DNA of 6,308 nucleotides from Betaproteobacteria bacterium. Lineage in GTDB: Bacteria; Pseudomonadota; Gammaproteobacteria; Burkholderiales; Rhodocyclaceae. The first letter of the stretch is position 1, and each line of letters opens with the position of its first letter. Made by a program: the position numbers and the translations under genes. Below the pieces are notes generated by a model. That model worked only from the letters and a program-made list of their open reading frames with translations, was not told where the DNA came from and did no database searches. The stretch covers positions 1 to 6,308 of the forward strand of contig JAEHDO010000492.1 in the NCBI GenBank assembly GCA_016880375.1. Reading direction: 5' to 3'. Positions 1 to 5,311 of the stretch are shown piece by piece.

Positions 1-236
1 AGGACGCGGATCGGCTGCGCCGGATCGGTGTTGCGGATGCTCACCAGGGCGGAGAGCGCCGTCTTGTCGGGCAGGTTGCGGCTGCCGAGGTCGCCGTGCC
101 AGAGGTCGGAATAGATGGGCAGGTAGAGCGTCTGGCCGGCCGAGGGCGGCGGCGCTTCCTGCGCCGACGCGGCAGCGGCACAGGCGGCGAACAGGAGGGC
201 GGCAAGGGCGCGGCGTGGCGTGTCGGTCATCTTCAT
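1..236 (-). CDS. Secreted DUF3124-type protein, N-terminal part (runs off the window)
   Basis: Only the first 78 codons lie in the window; the gene continues past base 1. Reading from ATG at 236 gives a short basic start (KMTDTPRR), a hydrophobic stretch (about residues 10-25, LAALLFAACAAAASA) and a good signal-peptidase I site after ASA at residue 25. A cysteine at residue 19 follows FAA, so a lipoprotein signal is a weaker alternative. The mature part begins with a proline-rich linker, then GQTLYLPIYSDLWHGD (residues 34-49) and ALVSIRNTDP (63-72). These resemble the opening of the DUF3124 family, where a YVPxYS...HGD strand and an SIRNTD motif recur. The function of that family is unknown; export to the periplasm is inferred. 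A GGAG at 244-241 sits 4 bases before the ATG at 236 and 10 before an in-frame ATG at 230, so either could be the start. It lies 55 bases downstream of the Kef-like gene on the same strand, so cotranscription is likely. Family assignment is from memory of the motif, not a search. Confidence 0.72.
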   Translation of the reverse strand, partial: MKMTDTPRRALAALLFAACAAAASAQEAPPPSAGQTLYLPIYSDLWHGDLGSRNLPDKTALSALVSIRNTDPAQPIRV

Positions 237-291
237 GGCGCTCCGGGCAGTGGACGCGAAAAGCATAGCAGATTGCCGCGCACGGCCGGCA
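237..291 (-). other. Short spacer between the Kef-like and DUF3124 genes
   Basis: The 55-base gap carries the GGAG ribosome binding site of the DUF3124-type gene (244-241). I see no convincing stem followed by a T-tract, which fits readthrough from the Kef-like gene into the DUF3124-type gene. Confidence 0.4.
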
Positions 292-2010
292 TCACTCCCG
301 CGGCCGGGCATCGCGGTAGCGCTCGCGCAGCGACTCGTAGCGCCGCCCGCGCGCCTCCTCGACGTCGTGCAGCACGCGGCGCAGCGGCACGTCGAGCCGC
401 AGCAGCGTCTGCGCCGCCAGCATCAGGCTGCCCTCGATGACTTCCGGCACCACTTCGGTGGCGCCGGCGCGCTTCAACTCACCGAGGTGGGTGTCGTCGG
501 CCGCCCGCACGATGACCGGCAGGTCGGGACGGCGGCTGCGCACGATGCCCAGCACCTTGATGGCCGAGGGCATGTCCGGCGAGGTGACGACGACGATGCG
601 CGCCCGTTCGAGGCCGGCGGCGAGCAGCACCTCGCGCCGCTCGGCATTGCCGAACACCACGTTCTCGCCCGCCGTCAGCGCCTGCTGCACGCGATGCGCA
701 TCCATGTCGAGGGCGATGAAGGGAATCTTCTCCTTGTAGAGGAAGCGGGCGACGCTCTGCCCGGTGCGGCCGTAGCCGCAGATGATGGCGTGGTCGTCGA
801 TGCTGAAGGCATGGGCGGCCACCTCCTGCAGGGCGGCCGAGTGGCGCAGCCACTCGTCGCGCGACAGTTTCTCGCCGAGCGTGCGCGCCCGTTCGATGAT
901 GAACGGCGCCGCCAGCATCGACAGCAGCATGCCGGCCAGGGAAGGCTGCACCACCTCCGGCGTCAGCAGCTTGTGTTCGCTTGCCAGGGTCAGCAGCACG
1001 AAGCCGAATTCCCCCGCCTGCGCCAGCTGCGCCGCCGTGCGGAAGGCGACGGAGGTGTCGGCGCCGGACAGGCGCGTGACGACCAGCATCAGCAGGCCCT
1101 TGCCGGCCACCAGCCCGAGCAGCACCAGCGCCACCCACTCGATGCGCTGCCAGACGATGGCCAGGTCGAGCAGGGCGCCGATGGTGATGAAGAACAGGCC
1201 GAGCAGCACGTCGCGGAAGGGGCGGATGTCGGCCTCGACCTGGTGGCGGTACATGGTCTCGGAAATCAGCATGCCGCCGAGGAAGGCGCCCAGGGTCAGC
1301 GACAGGCCGGCCCCGTCGGTGAGCAAGGCCAGCGCAACGGTGATCCACAGCACGTTGAGCATGAACAGCTCGGCGGACTTGCGCCGCACGACGAGGTCGA
1401 ACCAGCGCCGGATGAGCGGCCGTCCAACCACGATCACCAGGAGCAGAACCACCAGGGTCTCCGCCAGCGCCTTGCCCAGCGCTGCCGCAAGACGAGAGGT
1501 GTCGGCCAGTGCGGGAATCAGGATCAGCATGAACACCACGATGAGGTCCTGGAACAGCAGCACGCTCATGGTGCGCCGGCCCGAGGCCGAGTGCAGGTCG
1601 AGCTTTTCCGCCAGCAGGCGGCCGACGATGGCCGTCGACGACATGGCGAAGATCGCCCCCAGCGCCAGCCCGGCCTGCCAGGGAATGCCGCCGAAATAGG
1701 CGATCGCCATGGTGGCCAGCGTCGTCGCCGCCACCTGGGCGCCGCCCAGGCCGAACACCTGCCAGCGCATGGCCATCAGACGCGGCAGGGAGAACTCGAG
1801 GCCGATGGAGAACATCAGGAAGACGACGCCGAACTCGGCCAGGCGCTCGGTCTGCTCGCTCTCCTGCAGCCAGCCCAGCGCATGCGGGCCGACAGCGATG
1901 CCGATGGCCAGATAGGCCAGCATCGAGGGCAGGCGAAACGCCTTCGCCAGCGCGACCATGAGGACGGCGGCGGTGAGCAGAGCCAGGACGACGCTAAGAC
2001 CTTCGTGCAT
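292..2010 (-). CDS. KefB/KefC-like CPA2 monovalent cation:proton antiporter with TrkA-N domain
   Basis: A 572-residue inner-membrane antiporter, close to the length of E. coli KefB/KefC (about 600). Residues 1 to about 375 form the Na_H_exchanger domain with many hydrophobic segments. Visible CPA2 landmarks are LAIGIAVGP (35-43), GVVFLMFSIGLEF (61-73), AIFAMSSTAIVGRLL (119-133), LLFQDLIVV (151-159, with the QD pair at 154-155 where the family carries its ion-binding aspartate), and AQLAQAGEFGFVLL (327-340). H256-QVEADIRPF followed by LLGLFFITIG resembles the loop of KefC that contacts the cytoplasmic regulatory domain. Residues about 407-530 are a TrkA-N (KTN/RCK-N) Rossmann domain: AIICGYGRTG with glycines at 412, 414 and 417, and an acidic D435 at the end of beta strand 2, favouring NAD(H) or adenine nucleotide. 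No TrkA-C domain follows; the protein ends in a short charged tail. The start at 2010 was chosen because MHEGLSVVLALL matches the usual start of the family; ATG at 2076 would add 22 polar residues. The Shine-Dalgarno sequence is weak. K+ efflux is the default inference; Na+ is possible. No kefF or kefG partner is in the window. Confidence 0.93.
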   Translation of the reverse strand: MHEGLSVVLALLTAAVLMVALAKAFRLPSMLAYLAIGIAVGPHALGWLQESEQTERLAEFGVVFLMFSIGLEFSLPRLMAMRWQVFGLGGAQVAATTLATMAIAYFGGIPWQAGLALGAIFAMSSTAIVGRLLAEKLDLHSASGRRTMSVLLFQDLIVVFMLILIPALADTSRLAAALGKALAETLVVLLLVIVVGRPLIRRWFDLVVRRKSAELFMLNVLWITVALALLTDGAGLSLTLGAFLGGMLISETMYRHQVEADIRPFRDVLLGLFFITIGALLDLAIVWQRIEWVALVLLGLVAGKGLLMLVVTRLSGADTSVAFRTAAQLAQAGEFGFVLLTLASEHKLLTPEVVQPSLAGMLLSMLAAPFIIERARTLGEKLSRDEWLRHSAALQEVAAHAFSIDDHAIICGYGRTGQSVARFLYKEKIPFIALDMDAHRVQQALTAGENVVFGNAERREVLLAAGLERARIVVVTSPDMPSAIKVLGIVRSRRPDLPVIVRAADDTHLGELKRAGATEVVPEVIEGSLMLAAQTLLRLDVPLRRVLHDVEEARGRRYESLRERYRDARPRE

Positions 2011-2081
2011 CTTCAGATGAAGAACGGCTCGTAAATCCGGGGAAGGAAGGCGGCGCGATTGCCGCCATTCCCGCAAGAATA
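2011..2081 (-). other. Leader region of the Kef-like gene
   Basis: This short non-coding stretch lies between the hairpin after the nhaD-like gene and the ATG at 2010. If the hairpin terminates transcription, the Kef-like gene needs its own promoter here. I see no good pair of -10 and -35 boxes on the minus strand and only a weak purine run (CTGAAG) before the ATG. If ATG at 2076 is the true start, most of this stretch is coding. Confidence 0.3.
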
Positions 2082-2108
2082 GCCGATGCGGCGCCGGGCC
2101 GCATCGGC
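2082..2108 (-). terminator. Probable intrinsic terminator of the nhaD-like gene
   Basis: A perfect 11-base inverted repeat, GCCGATGCGGC at 2082-2092 and GCCGCATCGGC at 2098-2108, with a 5-base loop. On the minus strand it begins one base after the nhaD-like stop codon (TGA, 2112-2110) and is followed by TATTCTT, a short T-rich run. The stem is very GC-rich; the T-tract is interrupted, so termination may be partial and some transcripts could continue into the Kef-like gene. Confidence 0.65.
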
Positions 2109-2109
2109 G

Positions 2110-3471
2110 TCACGCGCCGATCGGCGGCTGCGCAGGGGCGATCGCGTGCACCGCCGTACCGCCAAGGCTGACTTCCTTGTGCTTCTCGTGCGGATGCCAG
2201 CCGAGGATCAGCAGCAGAGCGAAGAAGCCGACGACGTAGCCGACGGCGATATACCAGCCGTGGCGCAGCCACTGGCCGACCGACTTGGCCTCGGGGAACA
2301 GGTTCGACAGCGCCACGCCGGCGGAAGAGCCGAACCACAGCATCGAGCCGCCGAAGCCGACGGCATAGGCAAGGAAGCCCCAGTCGTAGCCGCCCTGCTT
2401 CAGCGCCAGCGCGGTGAGCGGAATGTTGTCGAAGACGGCGGAAATGAAGCCGAGGCCGAGCGCCGTCTGCCAGGAGGCCACGGGCAGCTTCTCCACCGGC
2501 ATCATCGAGGCGCAGGTGACCAGCGCCAGCAGGAAGATGGAACCCTTGAAGGCATCCGGCACCAGGCTCCACTCGGGCTTGCGCAGCGGCACGGCGAGGA
2601 GCAGCGCCACCCACACCGCCACGCCGAGCGCCGGGAAATGGTCGCCGACGGCGGGAAACTTGAGGTTCATGGTGACGTTGGTGACGATGGCCGCCACCAG
2701 GATGAAGCCGACGATGCCGACCCGTGCCCAGTCGACATGGTGTGCCGCCTGCAGGTTGCGCACGATGGGCTGGTGCCGGTTCTGCTGCAGGGCCGCCGGG
2801 ATGCCGAACACGACCATCGCCACTACAGCCCCGACATAGGCCTCGACCACGTCGAGCGGGCTGACGCCGTCGATCCACATCATGGTGGTGGTGGTGTCGC
2901 CGACCACGCTGCCGGCGCCGCCGGCGTTGGAGGCGGCGACGATGGCCGCGAGATAGCCGATGTGCACCTTGCGCTTGAAGACGCTGGCGGCCACGGTGCC
3001 GCCGATCAGCGCCGCGGCGATGTTGTCGAGGAAGCCCGACAGCACGAAGATGATGACCAGCAGCACGAAGGGCCCGAGCCAGCCCTCCGGCAGCAACTTC
3101 GGCAGCACTTCCGGCACGCCGCTGTCCTCGAAGTGCCGCGCCAGCAGGGCGAAGCCGACCAGCAGGCAGAGCAGGTTCGTCAGCAGCACCCATTCGTGCG
3201 CCATGTGGGCGCCGAAGCCGGCCAGCCCGGCGCCGAACTTGAAGCCGGTGAAGGCGATCTTGTAGGCGGCGATGACGGCCAGCCCGGCCAGCGCCACCTT
3301 GAGCACGTGATGATGGAACAGGGCGACGCCGATCAGCGTCGTCGCAAAGAGGATGAAGTCGACCGGGATGCCGAAGACGGCGGGCCCGTCCGCCGCCCGG
3401 GCGGCCGAGGCAAACAGGATCAGGGTCGCGGCCACGAACTGGCGAGGCAGGCGGATGCGGGTGGAAGGCAT
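2110..3471 (-). CDS. NhaD-type Na+/H+ antiporter (IT superfamily)
   Basis: A 453-residue polytopic membrane protein. It begins with a cleavable-looking signal sequence (basic RIRLPRQ, hydrophobic core, cut likely after ARA at residue 26), followed by about a dozen hydrophobic segments. Diagnostic motifs are two DN-containing re-entrant-type segments, LSGFLDNIAAALIGG (144-158) and ISAVFDNIPLTALAL (343-357), and SNAGGAGSVVGDTTTTMMW (181-199). The last strongly resembles the NAGGAxSxxGDxTTxMxW signature of NhaD from Vibrio and plant plastids. NhaD exchanges cytoplasmic Na+ or Li+ for external protons and supports alkaline and salt tolerance; that role is inferred here. The TTG-initiated frame can be extended to 3483, but ATG at 3471 has GGAG six bases upstream and is preferred. 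Oddities are an HHH run at 53-55 between the first membrane segments and a tail with HPHEKHKE (426-433). The gene is divergent from the universal stress gene and is followed at once by a hairpin. A related SLC13/citrate-type permease with another substrate cannot be excluded. Confidence 0.88.
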   Translation of the reverse strand: MPSTRIRLPRQFVAATLILFASAARAADGPAVFGIPVDFILFATTLIGVALFHHHVLKVALAGLAVIAAYKIAFTGFKFGAGLAGFGAHMAHEWVLLTNLLCLLVGFALLARHFEDSGVPEVLPKLLPEGWLGPFVLLVIIFVLSGFLDNIAAALIGGTVAASVFKRKVHIGYLAAIVAASNAGGAGSVVGDTTTTMMWIDGVSPLDVVEAYVGAVVAMVVFGIPAALQQNRHQPIVRNLQAAHHVDWARVGIVGFILVAAIVTNVTMNLKFPAVGDHFPALGVAVWVALLLAVPLRKPEWSLVPDAFKGSIFLLALVTCASMMPVEKLPVASWQTALGLGFISAVFDNIPLTALALKQGGYDWGFLAYAVGFGGSMLWFGSSAGVALSNLFPEAKSVGQWLRHGWYIAVGYVVGFFALLLILGWHPHEKHKEVSLGGTAVHAIAPAQPPIGA

Positions 3472-3618
3472 GAGGGACTCCAAATTCGGCAGCGCGGAAT
3501 TTTATCACCCGGAAGGGGGAATCGCTTGCGCGATTTCCCCAATCGGGCGGCCAGGGACAAATTTCGCGCGAACAATGGGATAATCCGGGCAACTGAAACA
3601 AGGAAGGAAATCCGCACC
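3472..3618. promoter_or_regulatory. Divergent control region between nhaD-like and uspA-like genes
   Basis: The 147 bases between the two divergent start codons are the most AT-rich part of the window and must hold promoters for both directions. For the rightward gene, GATAAT at 3579-3584 is a five-of-six match to the -10 box, with a weak GGGACA/GACAAA -35 candidate at 3554-3561; AGGAAGGA at 3601-3608 is its ribosome binding site, about 10 bases before ATG 3619. For the leftward gene, TAAAAT (minus strand, 3504-3499) is a possible -10 box without a clear -35, and GGAG lies six bases before ATG 3471. A hairpin-forming repeat at 3516-3540 sits between them and is listed separately. Promoter positions are visual guesses. 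Confidence 0.5.
3516..3540. repeat. Inverted repeat in the divergent promoter region
   Basis: GGGGAATCGC (3516-3525) pairs with GCGATTTCCCC (3530-3540) as a ten-pair stem with a single bulged T at 3536 and a TTGC loop. It lies about 45 bases upstream of the nhaD-like ATG and 78 upstream of the uspA-like ATG, across the place expected for the leftward -35 region. It could be a regulator binding site. No T-tract follows on either strand, so an ordinary terminator is unlikely. Confidence 0.5.
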
Positions 3619-4044
3619 ATGCGCAAAGCCCTCGTCCCGGTGGACGGCTCACCCAACTCGGATCGCGCCGCAAGCCACGTCGTCATGCTGGCCGAGATCA
3701 ATCCCGCTCTCGAAGTCGTGCTGCTCAACGTCCAGCCGGAGATCGACGACTGGCAGGTGCGCCGCTTCCTGAAGAAGGAGGAGGTCGAGGCCATGGAGGA
3801 GTCCAAGGGCGGCGACGCCCTGCAGTCGGCCCGCGCCCTGCTCGACGCCGCCAAGGTGCGCTACACGCCGCAGGTGCTGATCGGCCCGATCGCCGAGACC
3901 ATCGCGAAGACCGCGCTCGAGCAGAACTGCGACGGCATCGTCATGGGCACGCGCGGCCTGGGCGCCGCCGCCAGCGCCCTGCTCGGTTCCGTCACCTCGC
4001 AGGTCGTCCACCTCGCCGACGTGCCGGTGACGCTGATCAAATAG
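3619..4044 (+). CDS. UspA-family universal stress protein, single domain
   Basis: A 141-residue soluble cytoplasmic protein, the usual size for a one-domain Usp. It opens with ALVPVDGSPNSDRAASH (residues 4-20), where D9 is the conserved adenine-contacting aspartate of the family. It ends with MGTRGLGAAASALLGSVTSQV (109-129), a perfect G-x2-G-x9-G-S nucleotide-binding signature (G110, G113, G123, S124), followed by the closing strand VPVTLI. This places it in the ATP-binding MJ0577-like class rather than the E. coli UspA class that lacks the motif. It is expected to dimerise. The start is well supported: AGGAAGGA about 10 bases upstream, and homologues begin at this methionine. The reading frame stays open far upstream, but that part is antisense to the nhaD-like gene. 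It is the first gene of a rightward unit and is followed after 25 bases by a permease gene, suggesting a regulatory or sensory link to transport; that link is inference. Confidence 0.93.
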   Translation: MRKALVPVDGSPNSDRAASHVVMLAEINPALEVVLLNVQPEIDDWQVRRFLKKEEVEAMEESKGGDALQSARALLDAAKVRYTPQVLIGPIAETIAKTALEQNCDGIVMGTRGLGAAASALLGSVTSQVVHLADVPVTLIK

Positions 4045-4045
4045 G

Positions 4046-4067
4046 CGGCGCGGCGCGCCCAGCGCCG
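4046..4067 (+). repeat. Intercistronic hairpin just before the permease start codon
   Basis: CGGCGC (4046-4051) can pair with GCGCCG (4062-4067) around a 10-base loop that itself contains the palindrome GGCGCGCC. It fills nearly all of the 25-base gap between the uspA-like stop and ATG 4070. There is no T-tract, so it is not an obvious terminator; such short GC repeats also arise by chance in GC-rich DNA. Confidence 0.3.
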
Positions 4068-4069
4068 AC

Positions 4070-5311
4070 ATGGCGACCACCGTCCTGATCGTTTTCCTGA
4101 TCGTCTACCTGGGCATGATCCTGGGCGGCCTGCCCTTCCTGCAGGTCGACCGCACCGGCATCGCGCTGCTCGGCGCCATCGCCCTGGTCGGTTTCGGCGC
4201 GGTCAGTCCCGAGCAGGCGGCGCAGGCGGTGCACCTGCCGACCCTGCTGCTGCTGTTCTCCTTCATGGTGCTCTCGGCGCAGCTGCGCCTGGGCGGCTTC
4301 TACACGCGGGTGACGCGGCGCCTTGCCGCGCTGCCGGCAAGCCCGCCGGCGCTGCTGGCGCTGCTGATCGCCGCCGTGGCGGCGCTCTCGGCGGTGTTCT
4401 CCAACGACATCGTCTGCCTCGCCATGGCGCCGGTGCTGGCCGACGCCTGCCTCAAGCGGCGATTGAATCCCGTGCCGTATCTGCTGGCGCTGGCCTGCGC
4501 CGCCAACGTCGGCTCGGCTGCCACGCTCATCGGCAATCCGCAGAACATGCTGATCGGCGAGACGCTGCACCTGTCCTTCGCCGGCTATGCGCTGGAAGCC
4601 GCGGTGCCGGTGCTGCTCGGCCTCGTCGCCACCTGGGCCATCATCGCCTTCCTCTCGCGTGGGCACTGGGCGCTGGCGGCCGAACGTCTCCCGGCGCCAG
4701 TGGCGGAGCGGCGCGAGGCCGACGACGCCGTCTTCGCTCCCTGGCAAACCGCCAAGGGACTGCTCGTCGCCGGCGCCCTGCTCGTCGTCTTCCTGTTCAC
4801 CGGCCTGCCGCGCGAAGTGGCGGCGCTCACCGGCGCCGGCCTGCTGCTGCTCTCCCGCCGCTTGCACAGCAACAAGATGCTCGGCCTGGTGGACTGGGAA
4901 CTGCTGGTGCTGTTCATCGGCCTGTTCGTCGTCAATCACGCCTTTCAGGAGACCGGGCTGGCGGCGCAGGCCATGGCCTGGCTCGAGGCCGCGGGGCTGC
5001 CGCTCGCCGCTCCCATGGCGCTGTTCGCCGCGACCTTCGTCGCCTCCAACCTGGTCTCCAACGTGCCGGCGGTGATGCTGCTGCTGCCGGCCGCGACCGA
5101 GCCCTGGTCGGGGCCGCTGCTGGCCCTGGTGAGCACGCTGGCGGGCAACCTGCTCATCGTCGGCTCGATCGCCAACATCATCGTCGTCGACGCCGCGGCG
5201 CGGCGCGGCATCCGCATCGACTGGCGCAGCCACGCCCGCATCGGCGTGCCGGTGACGCTGCTCACGCTCGCCCTGGCCGCGGCGTGGCTCCTGCTTCGCC
5301 TGCCGCGATGA
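4070..5311 (+). CDS. SLC13/ArsB/CitMHS-type permease (IT superfamily)
   Basis: A 413-residue inner-membrane permease with about eleven hydrophobic segments and two related halves, each with a signature of the ion transporter superfamily. Half one has VFSNDIVCLAMAPVL (109-123) and ANVGSAATLIGNPQNMLIG (145-163). Half two has SNLVSNVPAVMLLLP (326-340) and STLAGNLLIVGSIANIIV (355-372). The paired SND/SNVP and GNPQN/GNL-SIAN elements form the substrate and cation-binding hairpins in this superfamily. A hydrophilic loop at about 198-226 separates the halves. Length is close to ArsB (about 430). Substrate could be a dicarboxylate, another anion, arsenite or Na+/H+; no arsenic regulator or reductase lies nearby, so I do not call it arsB. 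ATG 4070 is the only reasonable start: an in-frame stop lies at 4034-4036 and no other start codon follows it. No Shine-Dalgarno sequence is visible, suggesting coupling to the upstream uspA-like gene. The stop overlaps the next start (ATGA). Confidence 0.87.
   Translation: MATTVLIVFLIVYLGMILGGLPFLQVDRTGIALLGAIALVGFGAVSPEQAAQAVHLPTLLLLFSFMVLSAQLRLGGFYTRVTRRLAALPASPPALLALLIAAVAALSAVFSNDIVCLAMAPVLADACLKRRLNPVPYLLALACAANVGSAATLIGNPQNMLIGETLHLSFAGYALEAAVPVLLGLVATWAIIAFLSRGHWALAAERLPAPVAERREADDAVFAPWQTAKGLLVAGALLVVFLFTGLPREVAALTGAGLLLLSRRLHSNKMLGLVDWELLVLFIGLFVVNHAFQETGLAAQAMAWLEAAGLPLAAPMALFAATFVASNLVSNVPAVMLLLPAATEPWSGPLLALVSTLAGNLLIVGSIANIIVVDAAARRGIRIDWRSHARIGVPVTLLTLALAAAWLLLRLPR

Noticed and set aside
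220..2034. A long plus-strand open frame (about 600 codons) opposite the Kef-like gene
   Set aside because: Its translation is rich in Q, H, R, G and D in a low-complexity way with no recognisable domain, typical of the antisense frame of a GC-rich membrane protein gene. The minus strand encodes a clear CPA2 antiporter.
2011..2076. Upstream ATG at 2076 as the start of the Kef-like protein
   Set aside because: It would add 22 polar residues not expected in the family and would begin only 5 bases after the hairpin. The methionine at 2010 directly precedes the first membrane segment. Kept as an alternative.
3472..3483. TTG at 3483 as the start of the nhaD-like protein
   Set aside because: The GGAG that serves ATG 3471 would then be inside the coding region, and no better ribosome binding site lies further upstream.
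2086..3618. A 511-codon upstream extension in frame with the universal stress protein, as if a large fusion protein
   Set aside because: The added part is the antisense of the nhaD-like gene and has the same low-complexity composition. ATG 3619 has a good ribosome binding site and matches the family start.
4070..5311. Naming the IT-type permease arsB
   Set aside because: The motifs are shared across SLC13, CitMHS, ArsB and NhaD-like carriers, and no ars regulator, reductase or ATPase is in the window.
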